From: Winogradskyella immobilis
GTDB lineage: Bacteria; Bacteroidota; Bacteroidia; Flavobacteriales; Flavobacteriaceae
Length of the DNA: 64,000 bases
Direction of reading: 5' to 3'
Assembly (NCBI RefSeq): GCF_021887715.1
Contig: NZ_JAIQXX010000004.1
Coordinates: 155,679 to 219,678 of the forward strand
This document shows, piece after piece, positions 22,950 to 32,370 of this stretch; within the stretch, counting starts at the first letter, position 1, and every line of letters starts with the position of its first letter. The position numbers and the translations under genes are program-made. Under the pieces are notes generated by a model. The model made no database searches and had not been told where the DNA came from. It worked only from the letters and a program-made list of their open reading frames with translations.

Positions 22950-24272
22950 ATGTCAAAAGTTGAATTAAAAATGCCCAAAATGGGCGAGAGTATTACAGAA
23001 GGAACTATTATCAATTGGTTGATTAATGAGGGTGATAGCTATGAAGAAGGCGATATTATCCTTGAAGTAGCAACCGATAAAGTAGATAATGAAGTTCCAG
23101 CTACTGAAGATGGAATATTGGTAAAAATACTATTTCAAGCAAAAGATGTTGTACCAGTTGGAGAAGTGATTGCAATCCTTGAAGTTTCAGAAGAAACTAA
23201 ATCAACCAAGCCTAAAACAGATGTCACGTCGAGTACGGTCACTGAGCAAAGTCGAAGTGCAGTCGAGCCTTCACAAAAGAAAAAAGAAATCAAAAAACCT
23301 AAACAGGTAAAACCAGTTTCAAATTCATTTTCCGTTTCAAATTCTAATACCTTCTTTTCACCACTAATTATTTCTATAGCAAAAGACCATCATATTAGTT
23401 TTGAGGAATTGGCACGTATTCCTGCTACTGGAAATGAAGGGAGATTACGTAAAAGTGACGTATTTCATTATATAGAAGAAGGAAGACCATTTAAATTTGC
23501 TCAACCTGTTGCAGAACCAGACCCAACTGCATATCGTATACCACAATTAAATTTAGATAAAGGTAAAGGCAAGATCATTAAAATGGACCGTATGCGCCAA
23601 ATGATTGCAGACCATATGGTGTATTCAAAGCATACATCACCGCACGTCACGGCATATGTTGAAGCAGATTTAACCAATATGGTAAATTGGCGAAATGCAA
23701 ATAAAAAAGCGTTTCAAGATAAATATGGAGAACGTTTAACTTTTACACCTTTATTTGTTGAAGCAGTAGCGAAAGCGGTTAAAGATTTTCCTAATATCAA
23801 TGCCTCGGTTGATGACACTAATATTATCGTAAAGGAAGATATTAATATAGGTATGGCGACAGCTTTACCTAGTGGAAACCTTATTGTTCCAGTAGTAAAA
23901 AATGCCGATACTAAAGATTTAAAAGCTTTAGCAGAAAATGTAAATGAGTTAGCTGGAAAAGCACGAGAAAATAAATTAAGCGGAGACGATATTCAAGGGA
24001 GTACATTCACAATATCTAATGTAGGAACATTTGGAAGTTTAATGGGAACACCAATTATCAATCAACCAGAAGTCGCGATATTAGCTTTAGGGATTATTAA
24101 AAAACGCGCAGAAGTGATTGAGAAACCTGAAGGTGATACTATAGAAATTCGAAGTATGATGTACTTGTCTTTGTCATTCGATCACCGTGTCGTCGATGGC
24201 TTTTTAGGAGGTAGTTTCCTAAAACGTGTTGCAGATTATTTTGAAGAGTTTGATGTGAATAGAAGTATATAA
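22950..24272 (+). CDS. 2-oxoacid dehydrogenase E2 (dihydrolipoamide acyltransferase)
   Basis: Core acyltransferase of a 2-oxoacid dehydrogenase complex, moving the acyl group from E1-lipoate to CoA. It has an N-terminal lipoyl domain (about 1-78, lipoyl Lys in ATDKVDNEV), a linker, an E1/E3-binding domain (about 130-168) and a catalytic domain ending SFDHRVVDGFLGG. Length 440 aa. Linker residues 91-106 (DVTSSTVTEQSRSAVE) are encoded by family B repeat sequence. With the fused E1 downstream it resembles a branched-chain-type complex; the paa context raises the possibility of an arylpyruvate substrate. No E3 gene is present. Confidence 0.92.
   Translation: MSKVELKMPKMGESITEGTIINWLINEGDSYEEGDIILEVATDKVDNEVPATEDGILVKILFQAKDVVPVGEVIAILEVSEETKSTKPKTDVTSSTVTEQSRSAVEPSQKKKEIKKPKQVKPVSNSFSVSNSNTFFSPLIISIAKDHHISFEELARIPATGNEGRLRKSDVFHYIEEGRPFKFAQPVAEPDPTAYRIPQLNLDKGKGKIIKMDRMRQMIADHMVYSKHTSPHVTAYVEADLTNMVNWRNANKKAFQDKYGERLTFTPLFVEAVAKAVKDFPNINASVDDTNIIVKEDINIGMATALPSGNLIVPVVKNADTKDLKALAENVNELAGKARENKLSGDDIQGSTFTISNVGTFGSLMGTPIINQPEVAILALGIIKKRAEVIEKPEGDTIEIRSMMYLSLSFDHRVVDGFLGGSFLKRVADYFEEFDVNRSI
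23222..23267. repeat. Family B repeat pair inside the E2 linker
   Basis: TGTCACGTCGAGTACGGTCA continues into CTGAGCAAAGTCGAAGTGCA and GTCGAG, two overlapping family B-type units, in frame between the lipoyl and E1/E3-binding domains. The site tolerates low-complexity insertion. Confidence 0.75.
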
Positions 24273-24279
24273 ATTAGAC

Positions 24280-24345
24280 TGTCATTCAGAGCGAAGTGAA
24301 GAATCTCTCGAAGAGATTGCGACGTCCTTCGTCCTCGCAATGACA
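24280..24345. repeat. Imperfect inverted repeat, family D copy 2
   Basis: The ends TGTCATT and AATGACA are perfectly inverted, and the inner arms GAATCTC and GAGATTG surround TCGAA. It fills the gap between the E2 gene and the aminotransferase and is the intergenic relative of the copy inside the E1 gene. Confidence 0.82.
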
Positions 24346-24359
24346 AAAACAAAAATATT

Positions 24360-25418
24360 ATGAGTTACAATATCAATATAACAAAAATCGAAAAATCAAA
24401 AGTATCAGATTTAGATTTTAATAACATCCCATTAGGAACAACATTCACAGACCATATGTTTATCTGTGATTATGATAATGGACAATGGGGCAACCCTAGG
24501 ATAGAGCCTCTAGAAACAATTCCAACACATCCTGCAGCAATGGCATTGCATTATGGTCAAGCTATTTTTGAAGGAATGAAGGCTACTGTAGATAAAGATG
24601 GAAACCCTATGTTATTCAGAGCTAATAAAAATGCAGCACGATTAAATACAAGTGCAGACCGAATGGGAATGCCTAATTTTCCTGAAGATTTATTTGTAGA
24701 AGGCTTAAAACAACTTGTAGATATAGAGCGTAATTGGATACCGCCACAAGAAGGAAGTGCATTATATTTAAGACCATTTATGTATGCTGATGAACCTTTT
24801 ATTGGTATGCGAGCGGCTACACATTACAAATTTATCATTATTGCGTCACCATCAAATGCTATGTACAGTAATCGCATTAAATTATGGGCAGAAAAGCAAT
24901 ATATAAGAGCAGCAAATGGCGGAACAGGAGAAGCAAAAGCAGCAGGTAACTACGCCGCCGCCATACGTCCAACAGAATTAGCCAAAGCAAAAGGCTACGA
25001 TCAGGTATTGTGGTTAGATGCTAATGAGCATAGATATATTCAAGAAGTAGGGACTATGAATATATTTTTTATGATTGACGGAAAGTTTATAACCCCTAAA
25101 CGAGATGGATCTATTTTAGACGGTATCACTAGAATGAGCGTTATAGATGTTCTAAGAGATAAAGGTTATGAGGTCACTGAAACAATGATTACTATAGATG
25201 AAATTAAAACCGCATCTCGTAGTGGAACTTTGCAAGAGGCTTTTGGTACAGGTACGGCCGTTGGTATTGCCTATATTCAAGAGATTGGTTTAGACGGTGA
25301 AGTAATACACGTTTCAGATCAAAGCCCTGTAGCAAATGATGTTAATGACACTTTAAATGCTATAAAAACAGGGAAAGTAGAGGATAAGTTTAACTGGATG
25401 ACCAAAATTAAAAATTAA
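24360..25418 (+). CDS. ilvE: Branched-chain-type aminotransferase
   Basis: Fold-type IV PLP aminotransferase of 352 aa. The PLP lysine lies in EAKAAGNYAAAI, followed by GYDQVLWLDANEH and the substrate-side motif EVGTMNIFFMIDG. The N-terminal PAAMALHYGQAIFEGMKA block is typical of the eukaryote-like BCAT subfamily. It normally interconverts leucine, isoleucine and valine with their oxoacids. Sitting between E2 and E1 genes at the end of the paa run, it could also act on phenylalanine, which is inference. A 7-bp hairpin (CATTCTG...CAGAATG, 25440-25460) follows the gene. Confidence 0.9.
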   Translation: MSYNINITKIEKSKVSDLDFNNIPLGTTFTDHMFICDYDNGQWGNPRIEPLETIPTHPAAMALHYGQAIFEGMKATVDKDGNPMLFRANKNAARLNTSADRMGMPNFPEDLFVEGLKQLVDIERNWIPPQEGSALYLRPFMYADEPFIGMRAATHYKFIIIASPSNAMYSNRIKLWAEKQYIRAANGGTGEAKAAGNYAAAIRPTELAKAKGYDQVLWLDANEHRYIQEVGTMNIFFMIDGKFITPKRDGSILDGITRMSVIDVLRDKGYEVTETMITIDEIKTASRSGTLQEAFGTGTAVGIAYIQEIGLDGEVIHVSDQSPVANDVNDTLNAIKTGKVEDKFNWMTKIKN

Positions 25419-25510
25419 CCTCTATTAAAGTTTTATAATCATTCTGTTAAATGCAGAATGCTTTCTGAAATATAAAACCTCAAAAATAAGTTTCTGCCTT
25501 AGTAGAAATA

Positions 25511-27586
25511 ATGAATATGGATAAAAAAATATTAGAAAAAGGATTTTCAAACCTGTGTACAGCAAAAGCACTAACCGAGTTATACGAAGCTAATTTTAAA
25601 CAAGTTTCAAAATATGTACACGCCACTTCACGTGGTCACGAAGCAATTCAAACTGCTTTAGGGTTGCAATTATTACCACAAGATTATGCATTTCCTTATT
25701 ACAGAGATGATGCAATGTTGTTAGCATTAGGAATGCAACCTTATGATGTAATGTTACAATTGTTAGCAAAAAAAGAAGATCCGTTTTCTGGAGGACGCAC
25801 CTACTATTCGCATCCAAGTTTAAAAGATATAGATAAACCAAAAATACCGCATCAATCTTCAGCTACAGGTATGCAAGCTATACCTGCAACAGGTGTAGCA
25901 ATGGGAATGCAGTATATTGAGAAACAAGGTTTAAGTAACCCTAATGTCATTCAGAACGATAGTAAAGAATCTCAATTAAATCCAATTTCAGTATGTTCAT
26001 TAGGCGATGCTTCAGTTACCGAAGGCGAAATCGCAGAAGCATTTCAAATGGCAGCATTAAAACAGATGCCTATTTTATATTTAGTGCAAGATAATGGTTG
26101 GGATATTTCAGCAAATGCAGCAGAAACAAGAGCGCAAAATGCCTATGAATATGCACAGGGATTTCACGGATTAGAAGCGATTTCTATAGATGGTGCTAAT
26201 TTTACAGAAAGCTATGAAGCTCTAGAAAAAGTGATTGCTACCATTCGTAAAGAACGTCGTCCGTTTTTGGTACACGCTAAAGTACCTTTACTAAATCATC
26301 ATACTTCTGGTGTGCGAATGGAATGGTATCGTGACGATTTGGAAGAAGCACGCTCTCGCGATCCATATCCTGTATTAAAAAAACAATTAGAAGACGCTGG
26401 GATTTCTTTAAAAGATATTGAAGCCATAGAAGTTGAAATAAAAGCAAAAGTGCAATCTGATTTTGAACGTGCTTTACAAGCCGAAGATCCACAACCTGAG
26501 GATTTATTTACTCACGATTTTGCACCAACACCAATTACCGAAGAGGTAGGAGAACGTTTTCCTAAACGCGACGAAAAAGTGGTGATGGTAGACTGTGCAT
26601 TATTTGCTGTAGAAGAATTAATGAGAACCCATAAAGAATGTTTAGTCTACGGACAAGATGTTGGTGGACGATTAGGTGGTGTATTTCGCGAAGCTGCAAC
26701 TTTAGCACAAAAATTTGGAGATGACCGTGTATTTAATACACCAATTCAAGAAGCATTTATAGTTGGGTCTACAGTTGGAATGTCTGCAGTAGGTTTAAAA
26801 CCAATAGTAGAAGTACAGTTTGCAGATTATATTTGGCCAGGGCTTAATCAATTGTTTACCGAAGTAAGCCGTAGTTGTTATTTATCTAACGGAAAATGGC
26901 CTGTGAGTATGATTCTTCGCGTGCCAATTGGTGCATATGGTAGTGGAGGCCCATATCATTCATCTTCAGTAGAAAGTGTAATAACTAACATTAGAGGTGT
27001 TAAAATAGCCTACCCAAGTAACGGAGCTGATTTAAAAGGGTTGATGAAAGCAGCCTATTACGATCCTAATCCGGTAGTGATTTTAGAGCACAAAGGCTTG
27101 TATTGGTCTAAAGTACCTGGAACCAAAGGAGCAACGTCTATAGAGCCTGCAGAAGATTACAGATTACCTTTTGGTAAAGCCAATGTTTTACAAGAAATCT
27201 GGAAACAAGAAGATAAAGAAACTTTAACTGTTGTAAGTTATGGGATGGGTGTGCATTGGGCAATGAATGCTACAAAGGGAATGAGAGATCAAGTTGAGGT
27301 AATAGACCTGCGTACTTTGTTTCCATTAGATGAAGACACGATTATGAAATCGGTTAAAAAAACAGGAAAGTGTTTGGTAGTTACTGAAGAGCCTACTAAT
27401 AATAGTTTTGCAAGAGCATTGTCTGGGCGAATACAAGAAGAATGTTTTAAGTATATAGATGCACCTGTAATGACTATTGGTAGTGAAAATATGCCAGCAA
27501 TTCCTTTAAACTCTACTTTAGAACAAACGATGATACCGTCTACAGAAAAGGTAAGAACAAAGATTGAAGAGATATTGAATTATTAA
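25511..27586 (+). CDS. 2-oxoacid dehydrogenase E1, fused alpha and beta subunits
   Basis: Thiamine-diphosphate-dependent decarboxylase of a branched-chain-type complex. The alpha-like part (about 1-340) has CSLGDASVTEGE, a GDG-type ThDP motif with Ala as third residue, and LVQDNGWDIS. The beta-like part (about 350-691) begins DCALFAVEELMRTHKECLVYG and has FGDDRVFNTPIQEAFIVG. The 691-aa fusion is common in Bacteroidetes. Residues 145-155 (NVIQNDSKESQ) come from a family D repeat in a loop before the ThDP motif. An in-frame ATG at 25517 is an alternative start. A weak hairpin (CTTTGT...ACAAAG, 27595-27614) follows. Confidence 0.92.
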   Translation: MNMDKKILEKGFSNLCTAKALTELYEANFKQVSKYVHATSRGHEAIQTALGLQLLPQDYAFPYYRDDAMLLALGMQPYDVMLQLLAKKEDPFSGGRTYYSHPSLKDIDKPKIPHQSSATGMQAIPATGVAMGMQYIEKQGLSNPNVIQNDSKESQLNPISVCSLGDASVTEGEIAEAFQMAALKQMPILYLVQDNGWDISANAAETRAQNAYEYAQGFHGLEAISIDGANFTESYEALEKVIATIRKERRPFLVHAKVPLLNHHTSGVRMEWYRDDLEEARSRDPYPVLKKQLEDAGISLKDIEAIEVEIKAKVQSDFERALQAEDPQPEDLFTHDFAPTPITEEVGERFPKRDEKVVMVDCALFAVEELMRTHKECLVYGQDVGGRLGGVFREAATLAQKFGDDRVFNTPIQEAFIVGSTVGMSAVGLKPIVEVQFADYIWPGLNQLFTEVSRSCYLSNGKWPVSMILRVPIGAYGSGGPYHSSSVESVITNIRGVKIAYPSNGADLKGLMKAAYYDPNPVVILEHKGLYWSKVPGTKGATSIEPAEDYRLPFGKANVLQEIWKQEDKETLTVVSYGMGVHWAMNATKGMRDQVEVIDLRTLFPLDEDTIMKSVKKTGKCLVVTEEPTNNSFARALSGRIQEECFKYIDAPVMTIGSENMPAIPLNSTLEQTMIPSTEKVRTKIEEILNY
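25945..25974. repeat. Half copy of family D repeat inside the E1 gene
   Basis: TGTCATTCAGAACGATAGTA then AAGAATCTCA closely resembles the left half of 24280-24345 (TGTCATTCAGAGCGAAGTGA). It is in frame in the alpha-like part of E1. Confidence 0.78.
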
Positions 27587-27648
27587 ATAGAGGACTTTGT
27601 TTTTTAATACAAAGATTTCAGTAAATTTATCTGCTAAAAGCTATATTG

Positions 27649-28446
27649 ATGAAATCTATAATTAAAAAGTATGTTGTAGTAATTACTTTATTACTATTAA
27701 TATCAAGCTGTAAACAAACACAATCTGAAAACACTTTAGAAGAAAAACAACTAAACGAAGTTTTGGTTATGGGGATGATCCACGGTGGTCACCTTACCGA
27801 TAGCGTATATACTACAGCTTACGTGGAAAAACTAATTAGAGAAATCAACCCCGATTATATCTTAACAGAAATTCCACCAGATCTTTTTGAAGCTGCTATG
27901 GAAGGATTTAAACGCGATGATAGTATTTCTGAACCTCGTGTGATGCGTTTTCCTGAATATACAGATGCCGTATTTCCGTTAACTAAAGAAATGGATTTTG
28001 AGATTATTCCAACGGCAGGCTGGACCAGACCTATGGCATTAGAGCGTAGTCAAAAACTAAGAGCTATTAGTGAAGATCCAAATCGTGCAGACGATTGGGC
28101 AGCATATAGAAAAGGAAATCGTGAATCAGACTCTATATACCGAGCAACAGGAAAAGTAAACGACCCCTATTTTATTCATACCGATGAGTACGATCGTATT
28201 CAAGATATTGCATTGCAACCTTATAACAAGTTGTTTAATGTAGAGCTTGGTCTTGGAGGTTGGGAGAATATCAATATTGCACATTATTGGCATATTGAAA
28301 AAGCGCTAGAAAAACACCGCTACAAAGGAAAACGTATTTTAATTACGTATGGCGCAGGACATAAAGGTTGGTTCTTAAGACAGCTTCGTAAGCGTGACGA
28401 TATCAAATTATTAGATATGAAACCTTTTTTAGATGCCATTCAGTAA
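27649..28446 (+). CDS. Lipoprotein of the TraB/ChaN/Tiki-like superfamily (tentative)
   Basis: A 265-aa lipoprotein with a signal peptide and lipobox (LLLLISSC, Cys about 20). The preferred start is ATG 27649, not the TTG three bases earlier. The body opens with VLVMGMIHGGHLTDS, a beta-strand with a GxxH-type motif, then INPDYILTEIPPD with a conserved Glu, and ends GKRILITYGAGHKGWFLRQL with a GAGH motif. This spacing recalls the TraB/Tiki/ChaN fold of putative metalloproteases or haem binders. I cannot name the exact family. It is followed by a repeat and a dehydrogenase gene in the same direction. Confidence 0.6.
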   Translation: MKSIIKKYVVVITLLLLISSCKQTQSENTLEEKQLNEVLVMGMIHGGHLTDSVYTTAYVEKLIREINPDYILTEIPPDLFEAAMEGFKRDDSISEPRVMRFPEYTDAVFPLTKEMDFEIIPTAGWTRPMALERSQKLRAISEDPNRADDWAAYRKGNRESDSIYRATGKVNDPYFIHTDEYDRIQDIALQPYNKLFNVELGLGGWENINIAHYWHIEKALEKHRYKGKRILITYGAGHKGWFLRQLRKRDDIKLLDMKPFLDAIQ

Positions 28447-28461
28447 TTCTAAATAAAGAGA

Positions 28462-28486
28462 TGTCTGTTCAAGCGTAGTCGAGAAC
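28462..28486. repeat. Degenerate family B repeat copy
   Basis: TGTCTGTTCAAGCGTAGTCG followed by AGAAC keeps the GCGxAGTCGA core of family B with a weakened stem. It lies between the TraB-like and dehydrogenase genes and is the last clear member of the cluster. Confidence 0.6.
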
Positions 28487-28518
28487 TAATCAATTTTAAA
28501 AAAGAGATAATATAGCGA

Positions 28519-29559
28519 GTGAAAGCAGCCGTTTTTGAAAAATTCCAAGGACCAATAACGGTTCAAAATGTTAAAGACCCAATACCAAAAAATGATGGTG
28601 TGGTTATAAAAGTAAGTGCTACAGGCTTGTGCCGTAGCGATTGGCACGGATGGATGGGACACGATAGTGATATTGATTTACCTCACGTACCTGGACACGA
28701 ACTAGCGGGAACTATTGAAACAGTTGGTAAGGATGTAAAAAACTTTAAAGTAGGTGATCGTGTAACCGTACCTTTTGTTTGTGGTTGTGGTATTTGCGGG
28801 CAATGTATTTCAGGAAATCATCAAGTATGTGATACACAATCGCAGCCTGGTTTTACACATTGGGGTTCGTTTGCAGAATACGTCGCTTTAGATTATGCAG
28901 ACACAAATTTGGTAAAGCTGCCTAATGAAATTGATAATGTCACTGCAGCAACTTTAGGCTGTCGATTTATTACATCTTATCGTGCTATTGTAGCACAAGG
29001 AGAAGTAGCTGGTGGTCAATATGTGGTAATTCACGGTTGTGGTGGTGTAGGACTTTCAGCTATTATGATTGCAAATGCTTTAGGAGCGCAAGTGATTGCT
29101 GTAGATATTAATGAGGACACACTAAATTTTGCAAAAGAAATAGGCGCAGTAGAAACTATAAATGCTAGTAATCATCCAAGTGTAGTTGAAGAAATTAAAT
29201 CCATCACTAATGGCGGTGCGCACGTTTCTATGGATGCTTTGGGAAGTGCAACTACCTGTTTTAATTCTATTTCTGGTTTGCGAAAACGAGGTAAACATAT
29301 TCAAGTTGGTTTGATGACAGGAGATCATCAAAATGCTAAAGTGCCTATGGTTAAAATACTAGCAGATGAATTGGAAGTGATAGGAAGCCACGGAATGCAA
29401 GCGTTTAAATATCCCGAAATGTTAGAGATGATTAAAAACAGGAAATTACATCCAGAAAAATTAATCGAACGTACCATTAGTTTAGAAGAAGCAACGACAG
29501 AATTACCAAGAATGAATGCGTTTAAGAACAGAGGAGTATTAGTGATAGATAGTTTTTAA
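28519..29559 (+). CDS. Zinc-dependent alcohol dehydrogenase family protein
   Basis: Medium-chain dehydrogenase/reductase of 346 aa, starting at GTG 28519. The catalytic-zinc site is visible ([11 protein letters not shown] and [10 protein letters not shown]), the structural-zinc lobe has four cysteines ([18 protein letters not shown]), and the NAD(P)-binding loop is [19 protein letters not shown]. The substrate is not determinable. Its stop is three bases before the next ATG, so it is probably cotranscribed with the amidohydrolases. Confidence 0.9.
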   Translation: MKAAVFEKFQGPITVQNVKDPIPKNDGVVIKVSATGLCRSDWHGWMGHDSDIDLPHVPGHELAGTIETVGKDVKNFKVGDRVTVPFVCGCGICGQCISGNHQVCDTQSQPGFTHWGSFAEYVALDYADTNLVKLPNEIDNVTAATLGCRFITSYRAIVAQGEVAGGQYVVIHGCGGVGLSAIMIANALGAQVIAVDINEDTLNFAKEIGAVETINASNHPSVVEEIKSITNGGAHVSMDALGSATTCFNSISGLRKRGKHIQVGLMTGDHQNAKVPMVKILADELEVIGSHGMQAFKYPEMLEMIKNRKLHPEKLIERTISLEEATTELPRMNAFKNRGVLVIDSF

Positions 29560-29562
29560 AAA

Positions 29563-30984
29563 ATGAAAAACCCATTACTTTTTAGCTTATTGATGATATT
29601 GTTTTTTGGTTGTAAAACTGAAAACAAGAAGACGTTCGATATGATAGTAACCAATGGGAATATCATTAATATCGAAACAGGAGCAATTGAGCAACAAGAT
29701 ATTTTTATCAATGAAGGTCGTATCGTTAATATAAAACCAGCAGTAGAGTATTCTAATATCACTTCAGAAAAAATAATTGATGCTACAGGTAAATACGTCT
29801 TACCAGGGTTTTGGGATAATCACGTACATTTTAGAGGTGGAGATACCTTAATTCAAGCCAATAAAGACTTTCTAAAACTATTTATAATGAATGGCATTAC
29901 AACCGTTCGTGATGCAGGTGGCGATTTAACACCATCGGTTTTAGAATGGAATACTCAAATTGCTAATAATGAATTAATGGGGCCTACAATTTTCACTTCT
30001 GGCCCTAAATTAGATGGACCTAATGCAACTTGGGCTGGTTCTTTGGTGGTAACTAATCCAAAAGATGTATCAAAAGCTCTAGATTCATTAGAAGTATTAA
30101 AAACCGATTTTGTAAAAATATACGAAAGCCGAATTTCTAGAGAAGCATACTTAGAAACAGTGAAGCAAGCGACCTCTAGAGGACTCATCACTTCAGGGCA
30201 TATGCCGTTTACTGTTGAGCTTACAGAAAATATTGAAGCTGGTATAGGCGCAATTGAACATTTATATTATGTGTTAAAAGGATGCTCTTCAAAAGAGCAA
30301 GAGATTACACAAGCCATTATAAATAGAGAGTATGGTTTTTGGCAATCGATGGCTAAACTCATTGCAACCTATGATGAGTTTACAGCAGAAAATACATTCA
30401 AACAATTAAAGGAAAATAATGTTTACGTTGTACCTACACTTCATATAGGAAATGTATTGAGTTACTTAGATGAAGAGGACCATACTAATGATGCGTATTT
30501 AAAATTAATGCCAGCAGGAATTATTACAACTTACCAAGGTCGAATTAATAGCGCTTTAAATGGTTCTGAAAAAGCACGACAAGATCGAAAAGCTTTAAAT
30601 TCATTTTTTAAAAAATTATCAAAATCATTAAATGATGCAGGCGTTAGTTTGTTAGCTGGTTCAGATAGCGGTGCATTTAATTCATTTACCTATCCAGGTA
30701 TTTCATTGCATAAAGAATTGGAAGCTATGGTTAATTCGGGAATTTCAAATTTAGAAGCACTACAAACATCAGCGTATAATGGATCTAAATTTTTAGAAAA
30801 AGGTGAAGATTATGGTACAATCGAAACTGGTAAAAAAGCAGATTTAGTGGTTTTAAACGCAAACCCATTGATAGAAATTACACAAACTAGAAATATTTAT
30901 AGAATTACTAAAAACAATCAAATATACAATCCGCAGACTATTGCAAAAACTATTGACTGTGAAGATTGTATTATTCAAAATTAA
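29563..30984 (+). CDS. Amidohydrolase-family lipoprotein 1
   Basis: Exported metal-dependent hydrolase of 473 aa. The signal peptide ends in a lipobox (ILFFGC, Cys18). The amidohydrolase barrel shows the first metal motif HVHF after VLPGFWDN, later histidines in SGHMPF and AIEHLYYV, and the catalytic Asp in LAGSDSGAFN. The composite beta-sandwich is formed by N- and C-terminal segments (VTNGNIINIETGAIEQQDIF and YGTIETGKKADLVVLNANP). It belongs to the imidazolonepropionase/prolidase-like group, whose members cleave dipeptides or cyclic amides; the substrate is unknown. First of three related genes. Confidence 0.88.
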   Translation: MKNPLLFSLLMILFFGCKTENKKTFDMIVTNGNIINIETGAIEQQDIFINEGRIVNIKPAVEYSNITSEKIIDATGKYVLPGFWDNHVHFRGGDTLIQANKDFLKLFIMNGITTVRDAGGDLTPSVLEWNTQIANNELMGPTIFTSGPKLDGPNATWAGSLVVTNPKDVSKALDSLEVLKTDFVKIYESRISREAYLETVKQATSRGLITSGHMPFTVELTENIEAGIGAIEHLYYVLKGCSSKEQEITQAIINREYGFWQSMAKLIATYDEFTAENTFKQLKENNVYVVPTLHIGNVLSYLDEEDHTNDAYLKLMPAGIITTYQGRINSALNGSEKARQDRKALNSFFKKLSKSLNDAGVSLLAGSDSGAFNSFTYPGISLHKELEAMVNSGISNLEALQTSAYNGSKFLEKGEDYGTIETGKKADLVVLNANPLIEITQTRNIYRITKNNQIYNPQTIAKTIDCEDCIIQN

Positions 30985-30990
30985 ACACGA

Positions 30991-32361
30991 ATGCGAAATT
31001 TTATTTTTTTAATAGGAACATTAATCTTGTGTTCTTGTAATCAAACACAGGTTAGTGAAACAGCAATTTTAATAACAGATACAAATGTACTTAATGTTCG
31101 AAACGGTGCTATCGTTGAGCATAGATATGTTGTTGTTGATTCAGGGAAAATTAAAAGTATTTCTGAAGCTGTTGAAAATCAAAATGCTTATAAGACAGTT
31201 ATTGACGGAACAGATAAATTTTTAATGCCTGGGTTAGCAGAGATGCATGCACACATCCCGCAACCTTCAACTAGAAACCCTGAAATAGTTGATGAAACTC
31301 TGTTTTTGTATTTGTCTAATGGTATTACGACTATTCGCGGAATGCTAGGTCATCCGTCTCATTTGGAGCTTAGAGAGAAAGCATTGAATAACGAAATATT
31401 ATCCCCTCGAATTTACACATCTAGTCCATCATTAAACGGTAATACTATTAGCACTAAAGAAGAAGCCGTTGAAAAAGTAACACAATATCAAAAAGAGGGT
31501 TATGATTTTTTAAAAATACACCCGGGAATTCAACTAGACGTTTTTGATACAGCTGTAGAAACAGCTAATAAAGTAGGTATTCCATTTGCAGGTCATGTAC
31601 CTGTTGATGTTGGTGTACGTCACGCTATGGAAAGTGGTTATGCATCCATAGATCATGTGGATGGGTTTTTAGAAGGTTTAGTCCCACAATCAGCTAATGT
31701 AGATCCTAATGCAAATGGATTTTTCGGTTATGCATTTACACCTTTAGCAGATGTGAAATATATGGATGAACTGGTAGATATGGCAAAAGAAAATGAGGTT
31801 TGGATCGTTTCAACACAAAGTCTTTACGAGCGTTGGTTTGCGCCTATAAGTGGTGAAGAATTATCTAAGCAACCAGAAATGAAATATATGGCTGCATCTA
31901 CATTAAAAAACTGGATAACTAGAAAAGCGCAATTAACAGAAACTGATGATTTTGATGTTGAACAGTGGCAACAATTCAATACAATTAGAAGACAGTTGAT
32001 GAGAAAATTACAAAATAAAGGTCATGGTATGTTATTGGGTTCTGACGCACCACAATTATTTAATGTTCCAGGATTTTCTATTCATCATGAAATTGATGGC
32101 ATGAGGCGAGCTGGTTTAACACCTTTGCAAATTATACAATCCGGAACTATCAATCCAGCCAAATACTTTAATGAAGAAGGTACTTATGGGGAAGTTAGAG
32201 TTGGTGTTGATGCTGATTTAATTCTGCTGAATGCAAATCCTTTACAAGATCTTAAAGCGTTAAAAGATTTTACAGGTGTTATGGTAAGAGGACAGTGGTT
32301 ATCAAAAGAAAGTATCGACGCTCGTTTAACAGAAATTGCTAAAGCAAATACTAGTAAGTAG
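30991..32361 (+). CDS. Amidohydrolase-family lipoprotein 2
   Basis: Paralogue of the preceding gene, 456 aa. It has a signal peptide with lipobox (LILCSC), the HxH motif in LAEMHAHIPQP, histidines in FAGHVPV and SIDHVDGF, and Asp in LLGSDAPQLF. The C-terminal YGEVRVGVDADLILLNANPL closes the beta-sandwich. It starts six bases after gene 1, so it is cotranscribed. Divergence between the two is high enough to suggest different substrates. The catalytic metal residues are all present. Confidence 0.88.
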   Translation: MRNFIFLIGTLILCSCNQTQVSETAILITDTNVLNVRNGAIVEHRYVVVDSGKIKSISEAVENQNAYKTVIDGTDKFLMPGLAEMHAHIPQPSTRNPEIVDETLFLYLSNGITTIRGMLGHPSHLELREKALNNEILSPRIYTSSPSLNGNTISTKEEAVEKVTQYQKEGYDFLKIHPGIQLDVFDTAVETANKVGIPFAGHVPVDVGVRHAMESGYASIDHVDGFLEGLVPQSANVDPNANGFFGYAFTPLADVKYMDELVDMAKENEVWIVSTQSLYERWFAPISGEELSKQPEMKYMAASTLKNWITRKAQLTETDDFDVEQWQQFNTIRRQLMRKLQNKGHGMLLGSDAPQLFNVPGFSIHHEIDGMRRAGLTPLQIIQSGTINPAKYFNEEGTYGEVRVGVDADLILLNANPLQDLKALKDFTGVMVRGQWLSKESIDARLTEIAKANTSK

Positions 32362-32370
32362 ATAATGAAT

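Noticed and set aside
9001..28486. CRISPR array
   Set aside because: Repeats are dispersed singly between genes, vary in sequence, lack regular spacers and have no cas genes nearby.
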